DNA from: Camellia lanceoleosa
Lineage: Eukaryota; Streptophyta; Magnoliopsida; Ericales; Theaceae
Direction: 5' to 3'
Length of the DNA: 64,000 nt
Assembly: GCA_025200525.1 (NCBI GenBank)
Contig: CM045770.1
Span: forward strand, 119,513,429-119,577,428
Part shown: piece by piece, positions 35,080-48,064 of the stretch
How positions within the stretch are numbered: position 1 is the first letter of the stretch
How the letters are laid out: every line of letters begins with the position of its first letter
Notes under the pieces: generated by a model
The model's database searches: none
What the model was told of the DNA's origin: nothing
Seen by the model: only the letters and a program-made list of their open reading frames with translations
Translations under genes and position numbers: made by a program

Positions 35080-35780
35080 ATTTTGTATTAAGTAATTTCA
35101 AAATATAAAAATTATGATAAATAATAATTAATAAAAGAAGAATATCAACAAGCAATAGTGATTGGTACCTAATAATTTTCCGGAAATTAGTTACGGGGAT
35201 CAAAGCACAGTGTTTTCTATTTTAACCAATAGGTTAATAATGAGGATTATCTTGGTGTTTGTCTAGGTATAATTAATGATAAGGAGATTTTTTTTTTTTT
35301 TCTTTTTTTTGGATAAGTTTTACTACAAACTCATGTTGATAATGGCACGTATTTTTATTCAATTCAAAGTTAAACTCAGTTTTTAAATTTAGTGATGTGT
35401 CTAGATTATAATTGATTGTGAAAATGAGATATCATAATTTTATATTAAATAATTTAAAAATATATAAAAAAATATGATAAATAATAATTAATAAAAGAAT
35501 ATGAACACGCAATTGTTGTTGTTACCTAATAATTTTCCGGAAATTAGCTGCTGGGGGACCAAAGCACCGTGTTTTCTATTTAAACCAATAAATCAATAAC
35601 GAGGACAATCTTGGTGTTTGCCTAGGTATAATTAATGATAGGGAGATGTGTTTTTTTTTTTTTTTTTTTTTGGCTAGGTTTTATTACAAACTCATGTTGA
35701 TAATCCCATGTGTTGTTATTCAGATTCAAAGTTACACTTATTTTTTTAGATTTAGTGATGTATTAAGAAAATGATTAGTA
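35080..35780 (+). repeat. Tandem duplication, unit about 360 bp
   Basis: Both copies run from 'aattttgtattaa' through 'cctaataattttccggaaattag', 'tttctattt.aaccaata' and 'cctaggtataattaatgat' to 'tacaaactcatgttgataat' and 'tttagtgatgt'. Copy 1 is about 35080-35435 and copy 2 about 35436-35780, with many substitutions, so the duplication is old. Confidence 0.8.
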
Positions 35781-35796
35781 TCAATCAATTATCTTC

Positions 35797-36121
35797 TTGA
35801 CACGTCATTGGGTCTAGAATATGGATCTAAAAAGCGAATTTTTATATCATTTTTCTAATTTAAATCGTTTAATATGTATGATTCGTTGAGTGCATTACTC
35901 TTCCAAAAAACCATATTAATTGTATATCAATAATCATTTGATCAGATATATTTATGTTAATAGCAAGTATAATTTTAAAAGTAAACCATTGATTTAAATA
36001 TAATCTGATTAAGTGATTATTAATATTCGATTAATATGATTTTTTGTAAGAATCATATACTCAACGAATTTTACATATTAAACAATTTAAATCATTAAAA
36101 TAGATTTAGAATATGACGCAC
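35797..36121. mobile_element. Foldback element, about 325 bp
   Basis: The arms mirror each other: 'tctaatttaaatcgtttaatatgta' with 'tacatattaaacaatttaaatca', and 'ccatattaattgtatatcaataatca' with its mirror. Shares the 'attaat.gatatcaataa' centre with the element at 32307. Confidence 0.65.
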
Positions 36122-36364
36122 CACAAACTAACAACATATCCTGAAGTGTAGGGATGTCTCTCCCTTAATGATATATTATTTGTTAAAATAAATAAAAATT
36201 GACAACTTGATATTTGTTGATAATTTAATGAATCTTCAAATACTAGATTTCATAACCATTTATATTTATTGTAATAGTTATTAAATTTTGTTAAAGTTTG
36301 ATGAATATTAAAGTAGAGAGATAATATGATAAATTTAAGGTAGTGGTTTCTTTCCAGTCTCAAG

Positions 36365-36650
36365 TCGGACACTTTTTAAGTTTCGTTTTGATAATCTGAA
36401 CTGTTGACATTTTATGGTTTGTCGAGTACATCATCATTGTTAAAAAAAGTTGACCGAATAATAACAATCACATATTCAGATCAGTTTGTGTGAAAGAAAA
36501 ATAGACAATGAGAAAATAAACTGTTCATATAAAATTGATCCAAACACGTGGTTCCATTATCCAATCGACTTATATTTTTACAATGATGATATACTTAACG
36601 AACCTTAAAATATGAACGATTTAAATTATCGAAAACAAAGTGCAAAAGCA
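36365..36650. mobile_element. Foldback element, about 285 bp
   Basis: Arms 'cgttttgataatctgaactgttgacattttatggtttgtcgagtac' and its imperfect mirror 'atacttaacgaaccttaaaatatgaacgatttaaattatcgaaaac'. Same family as 32307 and 35797. Confidence 0.6.
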
Positions 36651-38260
36651 AGCCCAATAAACTAGATTGAATTGTTCAATTCGATTTAAAATTAGAGACG
36701 GTTTAGACCCTTAAATTTAAATGTTGCCCATTTTATTCTTAAAAATTAATTATCATTTATTATAATGTAATTAATTCAACCCTTAGGGTGTTTTGGAAAG
36801 TTGGTAAAAAGTTAACTTTTGACTTTTTATCAAGCTTTTTAGCTTTTTGAAAAGTGATTTGAAAAGTTGATAAAAAACTGACTTTTGACTTTTTAGTTTA
36901 ATATTTATTTATAGTGTCAAATCAAATAAAAAATAACCAAAATACCCTTACTCAACATAAGAAATTTATTTTTTTATTTTTTTGTTATAGTTTCCGATTT
37001 ATAATTTCACATTTATATTTTTATAACTTTTCAAATTAATTTTGTTGTGTTTTTGGCCGGTTGCATTTTTAGACCTCGGATAAAAAACGTGATTTTTTTC
37101 GAAAGTTACCAAAACGGCACTTATTGTTGATAAAGAATAGGTACTCATTGACCGGACTTCTATTTTTAAATGCACATGTGAACATGCCACTGGTTGTTAG
37201 GCGCTTTTGCGCTTCTCTTTGTCAAAACAAAAGGTACAGAAGGTTGTTACCCCCCACCAATTTGTCATGTACTCACACCTTAATAAGAATTATAACAAAT
37301 AAAATAGAAAATAAATTATTAAAATAACAAATAAAATAGAAAATAAATTATTAAAATAACAAATAAAATAGAAAATGAATTATTAAAAATTAATATTAAA
37401 TATAATATTTTAATATTTTAATTTTATTATAATGAAAAAAATTAAATTATATATTTTATAAATATATTTAAGACAAGGATAGAGTAGAATAGAACAGAGA
37501 AGTGAAACTTTCCCCCGCTCCATTTCCGCAAGGGGCGGAAAACCGTGCAGGGCGGGACGAGAAAATGCGGGTGCGGAAGAGAGAAATACCCATCCCTATT
37601 CCAACACATTTGAGTGAGGAACTTTTGGGTAATTAACATACCGAAGCCCTCAATGGTAGTTTCACATTAAAATTACTTCCTTATCCTCTAACTTTGGGTA
37701 GGTTGGAACTAGGATACTTCTTATTTATCAGCTTTTAGTAGGTACAATTCGGGTAGATTCGATTGAGTTGGGAGGTTATTCAAGTCCCGCCTAAGTTATA
37801 CGGAGACTTATCCAAACCCAAATTATAACTTGAAATTATCTGTTTAAACCCGACTCGAGTTAAAACCAAATTATCCAAATTGTCCAAATTACCCGAATTG
37901 TAGATGAATTTAGTTTTTATTTTCCAGCTAAATTATTAATTTATTAATATTAGACTCTATTTAGATTTTTTATTTATTTATAGAAAATTATTAATAATAT
38001 CAAAAACAAATAATTTATATAATGTAAGAGAGATGTTATTATAATAATTTTTATAATTTATGAGAGAATAAAAAAGGTAAAATTTTGTGTTACTTATATG
38101 TATAATATATTTAATATGATTTAATAATCTTAAATGCTTTATTATCATGTAATAGCTAATAATTTATATATATTTAATATTTTTATATATCTACAATGCA
38201 AGATGTTCGGGTTATTTGATATATTTATCCAAACTCACTCAAATTTAATTTAAACTTTTA

Positions 38261-38751
38261 CACTGTGTTTGGATTGAGGGATTTGGAGAGAAAAGAAAAG
38301 AAATAGAGAGAAATGTATTTCTCTTCCTTGTTTGGTTATCTTAAGTGGAGAGAAATAGAGAGAAATAGAAAGAAATGGAGAGAAACTCATTTCTCTCATA
38401 ACCCTTATTTTCAATCTTCCCAAAAGTGGAGAGATTGGGAGAGAAAAGAAATCCACAAATGTTTATATTTTCATAATACCAATTTTACCCCTATAAAAAT
38501 AAAAGAAATAAAATGATTGAAAATATAAAAAGGTTATTTTGGTAATATAACATAAAATAATTTCTTTTCTTTTCTCTTAATGAAATCTAACCAAACAAGA
38601 AGGAGAGAAATCACAATCATTTCTTTTCTTTTATTTCTAACTTATCCAAACAAAAAGGAAAGAAATTACAATCATTTCTTTTCTTTTCTTTCCTCTTATT
38701 ACTTAAGTAATCATTTTTTTTCTTTTCTCCCATAAGTTACCAAACATAGCG
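38261..38751. mobile_element. Tourist-like MITE, 491 bp
   Basis: Ends CACTGTGTTTGGATT and, inward from the right, CGCTATGTTTGGTAAC. TSD TTA at 38258-38260 and 38752-38754. The interior is rich in 'agagaaatagagagaaat' and its complement, giving an imperfect hairpin. Confidence 0.75.
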
Positions 38752-38754
38752 TTA

Positions 38755-39555
38755 AGTTTTGTGCATAAGTCCATACCAAAATTAAAAATATCGTATCTAA
38801 ATCCTAAAAAAGTTCAGACTAAATTTGAGTTGCTGGGTTAAGGCCACCCAAATTGCACTTCTAACTTTTGGGTGTTCTTTTTTAATTTCTCTACTCTATC
38901 TTGTCTAGATAGACTGTTCTTCAGACACAGAATGTATAGGTGCCCGGGAGTGAGGTGGAATCATGGACATTCATCATTGATGGATCATGAAAATCATCTA
39001 ATCAAAGTGCGGGGATAGCGTGGATTTGCTTGGATAACAAGAACCAAACAATCAAGCAAAAAGCACTAGTGATGCATCTACTCCAAACTCCATTGGTGGC
39101 GGAAGCGACAACATGCTTGGAAGCTATTGGATGAGCAGTGAACAAATGGATGAAAATGTGTAAGAGTTCGAACGAATTTTCAAGTTATGGTGAGAATGCT
39201 CCAAAAGAAAAGAATTCAGATAGATTGACAGATTGATATTGTTGTTAATGATATTACACATTATACTTGATATTGTTATTAATGATATTGTTTTAGTAAA
39301 GTAGGAAGAAATGTAATTCAATCATCTCATGAACTAGCAAAAGGTGTAATTGTGTAATTAAGTTTTAAGTAATATATTAAGGTTCCTAGTCCTCCCCCTC
39401 CTCCTTAAAAAAAATAAAAAATATATATATATATTTATTGAAAAAAATTATAAGTAAACTATTAATAGGTTTTAATAATTAAACTTAATTTTCATTTATA
39501 TATATTCAATAGGATTTAATAATTTTAAATATTTTTTTTATCATGTAATAACTAA
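38755..39555. other. AT-rich spacer
   Basis: No gene. 38940-39150 is somewhat less AT-rich but contains no recognisable frame. Confidence 0.5.
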
Positions 39556-40377
39556 TAATTTAAAAAGAGATTGATCAATAAATCTCATATTTTGGACTTG
39601 TAATTCATATAGTCCCATATTTTTTCTTGTAATCTATTTAGTTCTTTTGGATGTATAATGACTCATTTGTCCGTTGTATTGGAATGTCACATTTGAAAAA
39701 AGTACACTAAATAGTTTTTCAGTGTCACATCATACCTGTCACGTTGGAGTGTCACATTTGAAAAAAGTACACTAAAGAATTTTTAATTTTTTTAAGTGTC
39801 ATATTATACCTGTCATGTTGGAGTATCACATGTCACGTTTGAAAAAAGTATACTAAGGAATTTTTAATTTATTTTAAAATGTCACATCATATCATCACGT
39901 TGTCATATTTCAGAAAAGTATACTAAAGAGTTTTTATTTTTTTGAAGTGTCACATCATACCCGTCACGTTGCCACATTAGGAAAAAAGTACACTAAAGAA
40001 TTTTATTTTTTTTAAAGTATCACATTATACCCGCTACGTTGTCACATTAAGGAAAAGTACACTAAAGAAAAATTTTTTTTTTTTTGAGTAAAAGTTTAAG
40101 AGTGTCACATCATACCTATCACGTTATAACATTTAGGAAAAGTAAATTAAAGAGTTTAATTTTTTTGGAGAGTCACAGCGTTAGAGTGTCACATTAGAGT
40201 ATTATATCATACATGTCACATTAATAAAAGGGTATAATTGTTCACTAAAATACTACTAAAATAAAAAATAGGACCACAGAGAACTCTCCACTAATAGGAC
40301 TTAACATATCAATAGAAAAAATTTAGGACTAATTGAAGTACTTGTTTGTGAGATGAGATTTATTGATAAATATTCCT
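39556..40377. mobile_element. Terminal-repeat element filled with 60-70-bp tandem repeats (MULE-like)
   Basis: The left end contains 'gatcaataaatctcat' and the right end reads inward 'atcaataaatctcatctcac'; both continue to 'agtccta/agtccc'. Inside are about seven degenerate units 'gtgtcacatcatacctgtcacgtt...gaaaaaagtacactaaagaatttttat'. The TIR resembles the MULE ends nearby, but I could not find a 9-bp TSD, so the boundaries are approximate. Confidence 0.55.
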
Positions 40378-43158
40378 AATATATATATATTTAATATTTT
40401 CATATATTTATAATTCAGGTTATTAGGGTCGTTTCATATATTTATCCAAGTTTGTCTAAATTTAATTCAAATTTTTAAATTTTTGTTCAAACTTATACCA
40501 AATTTTAAAATATCTTATCCAAATTTTTAAAAAAATATTCAAACTATGCGAGTTGGTTTGGTCAAGGCCACCGAAATTCCCTCCCAATTTTTGGATTTGG
40601 GGAGGTTGTTGTGACGGGATCTGCTGTGAATCTGTTGAGGTTTTTTCTAGTTTTTTTTTGATAATCTAAACTATTTATTTTATAAGATTTGTTGAATAGA
40701 TTATGCGTACAAAAAATAAATTAATTGGAAATCTATAACTTTGTAACAACAGTACATTTGTTTTTTAAAAAATAAACGGTTGACATTACCTTGCTAATTT
40801 TTATAAAATAAATTGAATTTAATTATAGGATTATGGATTTTTAATTAATTTAATTTTTTATATAAATTATATACTTGACAAATTTTATAATATAAACCGT
40901 TGAGACATCCCGTGTCCCTAATTTTTAGATGTTCTTTCGTAATTTCTGTGGTCTATCTTGTTTAGATAGAATCTTCTGTTGCATTAGATGATATTAGACC
41001 ACCATTACATTTCATTTCCCATTTAAGACGAAAAAAAAAAAGGCTTTTCTTCGCCACATGGCTACTTGCATTGAAAAAAATTATGAGTAAACTATCGATA
41101 GATTATACTAATTGAATTTAATTTTTATTAAGTTTTATTTATAATAAATTTTAATAAAATTATAATTAGAAATAATTTTATATGATGATTTTTTATATAT
41201 GTCTTTAAAAATTGATAATTAATGATTTTTGTGTTACAATTTTTATAAATTATCACTAAAATTTATAATTAATAACGTTTTTCTGTGACAAATGTTTTAA
41301 ACGGTCACTGAAAGTTAAAAATTAGTGATTTTTTTGTGACAATTTGTTAAAACCGTTGCTAAAATTTATGATTAGTAACATTTTTTGTGACAAAAAGTTT
41401 AAGTTGTCTGAAAATTAATAATTAATGACTTTTTTAATAATGTTTGATAAAAAAATGTTACTAATTATCACAGGACCTATTGGAGAGTAAATCCACCTAT
41501 TAAGACTTATACGTAAGTCTTTCAAAAATTATACAAGCTTAACGTATAAAAAGTATTATTTTACATTGAAGTATAAAAAATATTTTACATTGAAGTACAA
41601 AAAATATATTGAGCCATATGTATTATACATATAAATTTTGTATGATATTTTTCAAAATATATTATTACTCTTTATATTATCAATACCAATCACTTTGTTC
41701 GGTTTTAGTTTTTTGAAAACACTTTTTAGAAAATTTACTTTCTATTTTCCGTTTTTTTTTTTTTTTTTTTACTGAATTTTTTTTAATATTTTAAGTAAAT
41801 TTTTTTAATTTTTAGACATACTTAACATAAATACACTTAAAAAGTAAATTTTTTGTGAAAAAAATCTTTAAAAAATTCACTAAATACCAAAAATACAAAA
41901 ATTAAGTATATTTTTCGTATTTTTGTATATTTATTAATTTTTTAAAATATTTTTTTACAAATATTTTACTTTTTAGATATATTTAAGTTAGATGCATCTA
42001 AAAAAGCAAAAAAAAAAAAATGCTTAAAATTTTAAAAATATTCACTAAAAAAAATACACGAAAAATAAAAAACTCAATTTTCAAAAACTTAATTCAGAAA
42101 ATTAAAACCAATCACACTAAATAATGTTTGATATGTGCACGAAATTCATTTTAGCATAGTATATCATTACATTAAGTGCACAAAAAGTGCAAAAAAAATT
42201 TATATTATACGTTTACATTTATTTAAAGAGTGGCCCAGATCAAATTTTAGCCATATATTTTTGTATGAACTTTTTGTATTCTAATTCCATATGCCTAACA
42301 TTACTTTTTTTCTGTATGAATAATTTTTTTTTATTAGTCTTTGTATTATCAATATCAATAATGTTAAGTGTCCCTAATTAGCAAACAAATTTTTTTTTTT
42401 TTTTTAAATTCTATTCCGTAACAGAAATTCATCTTGCGTATTATATCATTACTTTGTGTATTATCAAATAAGCAAATCACAATCACCCACTATTGATGTG
42501 TTTGTTCGTTTGATTTTATCTTGAGTGATGGTCTGTAATTCTTGATTTTTGTTTAAGAACTCACATTTTCTCAAAGTCACATGCAATGGTTATGATTTAT
42601 ATCTATTTTCCTTTTGTTTCAACTAGCATATCACCCGTGCTATGTACGGATTGTGTTTACAATTATCTATATATGTGAATTGCGATTTTTAAATGTCTTC
42701 ATTTTTTTTTTTTAAATGTCTTCTTTTTTTCCTTTTTTATATTATATTAAAGTTTAATATTTTGATAATAATCATATGTGTTAGACTTGTCAAGGAATTA
42801 AATGTCTTTTTTTTTATTATATTATATTAAAGTTTAATATTTTAATAATAATCATATGTGTTGGACTTTTCAAGAAATTTTTTTCATGCTTGTTCTTAAT
42901 GCATTAAAGTGTTATTATGAGAAATAATAATCATATGTGTTGGGACTTTTTAATGAATTCATGTGTTGGATTTCAAAGAATTTTTTTTTTATGCTTATTC
43001 TTAATGCATTAAAGTGTTATTATGAGGGTAAGATTTGGGGATTGAGAGAAGTTAATAAATGTTAAGGTTTTTTTTTTTTTTTTAAATCAAAAAATCAAAA
43101 ACTTTAAATTGAGAGATTAGAATTTCCACAAGACTTGGAGTTAAAAATCCCTTTTACT
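40378..43158. other. AT-rich spacer
   Basis: Contains a foldback element (40620-40915), a CACTA-like block at 41150-41470 (gtgacaa.tttt, aaccgt.gctaaaa) and a direct repeat near 42710-42860 ('ttatattatattaaagtttaatattttgataataatcatatgtgtt'). No coding sequence. Confidence 0.5.
40620..40915. mobile_element. Foldback element, about 295 bp
   Basis: Arms 'gataatctaaactatttattttataagatttgttgaatagatta' and the imperfect mirror ending 'cttgacaaattttataatataaaccgttgagac'. Fourth member of the family seen at 32307. Confidence 0.55.
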
Positions 43159-43296
43159 TAATATATAGGGAGCTTTTTTAATAAGTCCATTCTCTAAGAA
43201 TCCTATTCCATAAACCCCATAGTGTTTTTTATTATTCCATCAGGTCCTATTTTATATTAGAAGACCAAAACACCTTTCTCCTTTTCCCTTCTCTTT

Positions 43297-43575
43297 TTGA
43301 ATCAAATAACTGTCCCTCTTCCGCTCTCTTTTTTTGCAGAAAATCACACACAATATCTCCACCCTTCCGAAAACTCAAAATCGTATTCCATATCGTCTCA
43401 CACCCATATGTATCTCATTGTTCTATCATCGCAACGTCTCATCGTCGGCTTCATCATACCTCTACCATCTGTCTACGGAAACGTGGAAATCACCATTGGT
43501 GAACATCCTGAAGTTCCATCTTCGTCAAAATCATCACCGATGACCATTTGTGACAACCAAACCGTCAATATGGAA
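43297..43575 (+). other. Possible first exon inside the MULE
   Basis: A GTG or in-frame start region opens a frame that reads through PLPLSFFAENHTQYLHPSEN and PSVYGNVEITIGEHPEVPSS to MEK, where AAAGA|GTAAGTAAT is a good donor site. I recognise no domain. It may be 5' captured sequence or the start of a gene ending at 48188. Low confidence. Confidence 0.2.
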
Positions 43576-43920
43576 AAAGAGTAAGTAATCTCATCAATCT
43601 TGTATGTAAACCCTAAATCTCTTGTTCAAATTACACCATTGTGAACTTCCAATATCCCCTGTTTCTATTCATACAATATGTGGAATTTCATATTTTTATT
43701 GTTCATGCCCTAATTGTTAATGTGAACCCCTCAATCCCAATCTCCAAGTATATGGTTTTGTTCACCCAAAAATAATGCAGTGGCAATTACATTGTGTTGT
43801 CAAAAGATGTGAACATTTATATGGGAATGAAAAATGTTAGGCCAAGCCAATTATTTCAGATGTTGTTGTTGTTGTTGTATGTTTTAATCATGTGAATCTC
43901 CTATACCCATTTCATCAATA

Positions 43921-44215
43921 TGAACTTCTATAGTAGTGAGCTTCATAGTATATGATCTTATTCATTCAATGTGTGAACTTCATATTATATCTGTTATTGC
44001 AAACATAGATGATGTAAACATTCACATTACTGTTCATTACTGGATAAACTTACATTAGTAGATATATGAACTTCTACAGTAGTGAGCTTCATAGTATATG
44101 ATCTTATTCATTCAATGTGTGAACTTCATATTATATCTGTTATTGCAAACATAGATGATGTAAACATTCACATTACTGTTCATTACTGGATAAACTTACA
44201 TTAGTAGATACTGAT
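43921..44215 (+). repeat. Tandem duplication of about 147 bp
   Basis: 'gaacttcta.agtagtgagcttcatagtatatgatc' through 'cattactggataaacttacattagtagata' occurs twice in direct succession with almost no changes, so the duplication is recent. A third partial copy lies at 44510-44570. Confidence 0.85.
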
Positions 44216-45406
44216 GTGAACATTCACATCAGTGTATAATGATGTGAATGTTCATATTACTATCACTGTTGATATTGTTGATTGTTGACATTCATAGAAT
44301 CCTCAATCTTCACTCAACAATGTAATGGAATATGATGTAAACATTCACATTGTGACATAAATGGCAGACTTGTTTGTGTTGTTGGGTGTTGTTTGGTGCT
44401 GTTGGTTCCACCATTTGTTTTTTAGCCAATTATAACATAATGTGATCACCCATGTAAACATTTACATTGCCTTTTAACTGTTGTTGTTTTCAGAATTGAT
44501 TTTGCAAACATAGATGATGTGAATATTCACATTACTATTCATTACTGGATAAACTTACATTAGTAGACACTAATGTGAACATTCACATCAGTGTATAATG
44601 ATGTGAATGTTCACATTACTGTCACTATTGATATTGTTGATTGTTGATGTCCATAGAACCCCCAATCTTCATTGAACAATATGATGGAATGTGATGTAAA
44701 CATTCACATTGTGACATCAATGTCAGACTTGTTGGTGTTGTTGGGTGTTGTTGGTTCCACCCTTTGTTTTTCAGCCAATTATAACATAATGTGATCACCC
44801 ATATAAACATTTACATTGCCCTATAACTATTGTTGTTTTTGGAATTGATTTTGCAAACATAGATGATGTGAACATTCACATTACTGTTCATTACTGGATA
44901 AACTTACATTGTTTTTGTTGGTGTTTATGCCCAATTTTTTATGGTTGCCAACCCCATTTTAGTTCAATGTGAATTCTTGTAGGTATGTTACAAATAATAA
45001 CATCTTATTATTTCTCTTATTATTGAGTAACAACCAACGTGAACATTCACATTCTGAGGGTAGCCATTTTATGAATTTATATTATGGTGTATCTTGTATC
45101 TCCCTCCTTATGTCAATGTTGGACTTGTTGGTGTTGTTAGTTATTCATGGTGATCAAATAATTACAACCTTAATTTTGGATGGTTGTCAACATTGTTTTA
45201 GTTCAATGTGAATTCTTGTAGGCATGTTGTAAATAATATCTTATTGTTTCTCTTGTGATTGAGTAACAATCAATGTGAACATTCACATTCTGAGGCTAGC
45301 CATTTTATAAATTTACATTATGATGTTTGTTATGTTGTTTGTTGATTATCTACTTTATTCTCAGTTTCGTAGTCTCAAATGTTTGTGTAACAATCAATGT
45401 GAACAT

Positions 45407-45740
45407 TCACATTCTGAGGCTAGCCATTTCACATGTGTTGTTTCCTTTATGTTGTGAAATTTTGTTCATGTCAATATGAAAAATCAACATATATTGGTGT
45501 TGTCTCACTCCTATTTGTACCCTAGCAGTAATGTGAGTAACAATCAATGTTTGTGTTGTTTGTTGATTATCTGTTATTGAGTAACAATCAATGTGAACAT
45601 TCACATTCTAAGGCTAGCTATTTCACATGTGTTGTTTCCTTTATGTTGTGAAATTTTGTTTGTGTCAATATGAAAAATCAATATATATTGTTGTTGTCTC
45701 ACTCTTATTTGTACCCTAGCAGTAATGTGAATATTCACAT
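45407..45740 (+). repeat. Direct repeat of about 190 bp
   Basis: 'cattct.aggctagc.atttcacatgtgttgtttcctttatgttgtgaaattttg' to 'tttgtaccctagcagtaatgtga' occurs twice. Confidence 0.8.
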
Positions 45741-45799
45741 CTCTAATTTTAATGTCAATATTCACATTATGAATATAATGTAGATATTCAACTTCTAAC

Positions 45800-46660
45800 A
45801 TCAATGGAATATGACAGAGCTGTTGGTATTGTTGCGTGTTAATGGTTATAAACCAATTAGAGCTCTTAATATTGGATGATTGTCAACTCTCTTTTGGTTC
45901 AATGTCTATTCCATTATACATAATCTATACAATATTTAAAGGGTGATAAAATATGATGTGAATATGGTGCAAATATTGACATTGATGTAAATATTTACAG
46001 AGTTGTTGGTATTGTTGCGTATTGATGGTTATAAACCAATTAGAGCTCCTAATCTTGGATGATTGTCAACTCTCTTTTGGTTCAATGTCTATTCTATTAT
46101 GCATAATCTATACAATATTTAAAAGATGATCAAATATGATGTGAATATGGTGTAAATATTGACATTGATGTAAATATTTACTTCAATGTCAATATTCACA
46201 TTATGAATATAATGTAGATATTCAATTTCTAACATTAATGGAATATGATGTAAATATTTACAAAATTGTTGGTATTGTTGCGTGTTCATGGTTATAAACC
46301 AATTAGAGCCCCTAATCTTGAATGGTTATCAACTTTTTTTTTGTTCAATGTGTATTACATTATACATAATCTGTATAATGTTTAAAAGGTGATCAACTAT
46401 GATGTGAATATGGTGTAAATATTGACATTGATGTACATATTTACTTCAATGTCAATATTCACATTATCAATATAATGTAGATATTCAACTTCTAACATCA
46501 ATAGAATATGATGTAAATATTACAGAGTTGTTGATATTATTGTGTGTTAATGGTTATAAAGCAATTAGAGCTCCTAATCTTGAATGGTTGTCAACTCTCT
46601 TTTGGTTCAATGTGTATCTCATTATACATAATGTCAATATTTACATCAGACTGCTATAGG
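45800..46660 (+). repeat. Long tandem repeat, three to four units of about 180-290 bp
   Basis: Units share 'gttggtattgttgcgtgtt.atggttataaaccaattagagc', 'gttcaatgt.tatt.cattatacataat' and 'gatgtgaatatggtgtaaatattgacattgatgta'. Unit length varies through internal gain or loss. Confidence 0.8.
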
Positions 46661-46937
46661 TAATGACTTGTTTGTCTTAAATTGTCATGTGTAATACACT
46701 CTTTTGTAATACACTCCCTATCTCTTTCCTTGTGTCAATGTCAGATTTGTTAATATTGTTGGTTGTTGATGGTGATGAAATAATTACATTCTGAACATAA
46801 TGCTAATATTCACATTCTAACATCAATGTCAATATTCACCTCCTGTTATCAATAGAATATGATGTAGATATTAACAAAGTTGTTAGTATTGTTGCTTGTT
46901 GATGAAAAACCCCTAATCTTGAATGGTTGTCAACCCT

Positions 46938-47886
46938 CACTACAAAAAAAAATACTTTTGGCGACCACCTATTTTTTTTGGTCGCTAATAGTCCACTTTT
47001 TGAGACTAAAATTTAACTTTTGGCGACCATAATTTTTTGGTCACGGAAAATTACCCTTTGGCGACCAAAAAAAAAAGTTGGTCACGGAAAATATACTATT
47101 GGCGACCAAAGGCTTTTTTCGTCGCGGAAAATCACTCTTTGGCGACCAAAAAAAAAATTGGTCACGAAAAGTATACCCTTTGGTGACCAAAAAAAAAAAA
47201 ATTGGTCGCGAAAAGTATACTATTGGCGACCAAAGGCTTTTTTGGTCGCGGAAGATCACCTTTTGGCGACCAAAAAAAAAAGTTGGTCGCGAAAAGTATA
47301 TTATTGGCGACCAAAAGGCTTTTTTGGTCTCGGAAGATTACCCTTTGGCGACCAAAAAGAAAAGTTGGTCGCGAAAAGTTATGACGGGATAAATTTTAAA
47401 AAAAAAGATACTACTGTAATTACATGCTATTTTTTTGTTTAGGCATTAAAAGTTTTATAAAATAATATATAACCTAATTTTTATGGGTTATATATTTTTA
47501 TTTCCAAATATGAACCAGAAGTATGTTATTGGCAGAGTGGATTGGGTGCATTGTGACTCTTTGGTCAAGAGTTCAAGTCCCAGGCGGCGTAAATGATTTA
47601 TATGTTTTGGGTCTAGGCACTGACTTTTGGCGACCAACTTACCTTTGGTCGCTAAAAGTTTACTTTTGGGTAATAAGAATTGGACTTTCCACGACCAAAA
47701 AAGTTGGTAGCGAATGGTCACTTTTAGCGACCAAAGGCTTTTTTGGTCGCAGAAAACTATCTGTGACGAGGCTTTAGCGACCAACTCGCGACCAACATAT
47801 TTTGATCGCGAAAAGGTTTTAGCGACCAAATATGGTACTTTTCGCGACCAAAATGTTGGTCACAGAAAGTGTTTTTTCTTGTAGTG
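46938..47886. mobile_element. Non-autonomous CACTA element nested in the MULE, 949 bp
   Basis: Ends CACTACAAAAAAAAATAC and TTTTTTCTTGTAGTG. TSD CCT at 46935-46937 and 47887-47889. Dense subterminal repeats 'ttggcgaccaaa...ggtcgcgaaaa' in alternating orientation flank the centre. Peptides predicted from this repeat on both strands are not genes. Confidence 0.92.
47530..47580 (+). promoter_or_regulatory. tRNA-like pol III A/B box module inside the nested CACTA element
   Basis: TGGCAGAGTGG (47530-47540) fits the A box. AGTTCAAGTCC (47570-47580) fits the B box with one mismatch, 29 bases further. No tRNA cloverleaf is evident. It parallels the module at 13624-13671 in the other CACTA element. 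Confidence 0.5.
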
Positions 47887-48064
47887 CCTTTTTTGGTTCA
47901 ATCTGAATTTTATTATACACAATGTTAATTTTTATATCAGATTGTTAGATATTGATAATGACTACAAACCAATGGTAAGCCTTACATCAATTTGTACACA
48001 TCTTCCATAACCATTATACACACCTAAATTTTAAATTCTAACAATAACAACTTTGCATTTTCAG

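Larger units (their letters stand above)
34765..38257. other. Repeat-rich spacer upstream of the SDR gene
   Basis: Holds a tandem duplication, two foldback elements (listed separately) and 37300-37380 with three copies of 'aaataacaaataaaatagaaaataaattattaa'. 37500-37600 resembles the end of a hAT-like element (cccgctccatttccgc, ggggcgg). No coding sequence recognised. Confidence 0.5.

Noticed and set aside
47020..47442. 140-aa lysine/tryptophan-rich open frame, with similar frames on the other strand
   Set aside because: It translates the 'ttggcgaccaaa' subterminal repeat of the CACTA element in several frames; the periodic peptide is a repeat artefact.
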